The translations under genes were made by a program, and so were the position numbers. From contig JAILAB010000022.1 in assembly GCA_024681855.1 (NCBI GenBank), forward strand, positions 1 to 33,539: a stretch of DNA of 33,539 nucleotides, written 5' to 3'. This stretch comes from Elusimicrobiales bacterium (lineage in GTDB: Bacteria; Elusimicrobiota; Elusimicrobia; Elusimicrobiales; UBA9959). Positions 33,101 through 33,539 of the stretch are shown here, one piece after another; position 1 is the stretch's first letter; every line of letters begins with the position of its first letter. The notes beneath the pieces were generated by a model. The model ran no database searches. It saw only the letters and a list, made by a program, of their open reading frames with translations, and had not been told where the DNA came from.

Positions 33101-33539
33101 TTTGGGTAAACCTTTACAGGGGTTATGACAAGTCCATTGACATTCAGGGTGTTTCCGCTAACAACGAGCAGGTTCATACAATAAGAGGAAATATCGCATC
33201 AGCTGTAATTAACTCCGATGCCAGGGAATATGATCAGGCCAGGGCAATGGGCGGCGGCATTTATCTGGGCAATTATCAGGCAGAGGGCGAAACCGGAAAC
33301 CGCCTTGTTGAAATAAAGAATTACAGGCAGATAAGCGAAAATATCGCCGAGGCGGAGGCAATCTATGCCAAGAACTATGCCCTTGCCCGCGGCGGTGCAA
33401 TTTACATAGACGGCTTTGACCAGAAATTCAGCACAACCTCGCAGATAGGTGTAATGATAAACAATATCGGCGAGATAAGCAATAACAAGGCAACAGCCAC
33501 GGCAAAATCCGGGTCTGAGACTACCACGATGGATGGCGA
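30196..33539 (+). CDS. Giant right-handed beta-helix, Pmp-like surface protein (5' interrupted, 3' end beyond the window)
   Basis: An open frame of 1,114 codons with no stop before the window end, in frame with the signal peptide at 29902 but separated by UAA 30103 and UAA 30193. The protein is rich in Asn, Gly, Thr, Ser and Tyr. Twelve glycine motifs GGG[IML] or GGAI recur every 41-57 residues from base 31810 to 33391, with looser G[VIA]G[VLI]Y-type motifs before them (31213 on). Between them N..I..N and SGN or DN turns alternate. This is the pattern of chlamydial Pmp-type adhesins and other autotransporter beta-helices. A beta-barrel translocator, if any, lies beyond the window. The first in-frame ATG after the stops is 30451, without a signal peptide. 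Confidence 0.75.

Noticed and set aside
31810-33400. CRISPR-like or tandem DNA repeat from the recurring GGCGGCGGC
   Set aside because: Only 9-12 bases recur; spacers are variable coding sequence with intact frame, so these are protein repeats.
29902-33539. Reassignment of UAA to an amino acid to explain the interrupted surface gene
   Set aside because: UAA is the natural end of tolC (14574), the MFP gene (15600) and the lipoprotein (19548), and of no other gene does the frame continue sensibly past it.

Overview
Chromosomal fragment of a Gram-negative (two-membrane) bacterium. TolC, a MacA/MacB-like export system, several lipoproteins and a Pmp-like surface protein all imply an outer membrane. 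The mix of divergent housekeeping enzymes, prepilin-like sequence and Pmp-type repeats makes me think of Elusimicrobiota or a similar deep-branching, host-associated phylum. That is inference from style only; no marker in the window settles it. Many starts lack a clear Shine-Dalgarno sequence and have a TATAAT-like box a few bases before the ATG.

Layout. (1) 1-999: the 3' end of rlmN, then an exported protein of unknown function. (2) 1063-8016, plus strand: chorismate mutase and all seven enzymes from DAHP synthase to chorismate, in the order CM, DAHP synthase, aroE, aroC, aroK, aroB, aroQ, aroA. The first six are overlapping or nearly so. Together they would turn PEP and erythrose-4-phosphate into chorismate and then prephenate. 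(3) 13089-8091, minus strand: a tight seven-gene run of folD, a lysine-rich exported protein, a SAM methyltransferase, trmO, a DJ-1/PfpI protein, a lipoprotein and a family 2 glycosyltransferase. (4) 13300-17580, plus: a TolC / membrane-fusion protein / MacB-type ABC exporter operon. (5) 17724-20571, plus: a zinc-ribbon protein, a prepilin-like anchored protein with a degenerate metallopeptidase-like motif, a lipoprotein and dusB. (6) 23746-20620, minus: two tandem paralogous polytopic membrane proteins (GT-C-like) sharing a nearly identical 151-bp 5' segment. (7) tyrS, glyA and rsmI, minus. (8) 27715-29699: a head-to-head pair of paralogous GAF proteins; one has an HD-GYP-like domain whose metal ligands are mostly replaced. 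(9) 29902 to the window end: a giant right-handed beta-helix / Pmp-like surface protein whose reading frame is interrupted by two in-frame UAA codons just after the signal peptide and then stays open for more than 1,100 codons.

The most interesting points are the interrupted Pmp-like gene, the divergent GAF / pseudo-HD-GYP pair with its symmetric promoter region, the patchy identity of the tandem membrane paralogues, and the compact shikimate cluster with a chorismate synthase that lacks several usually conserved residues. I found no tRNA, rRNA, CRISPR or transposase gene.
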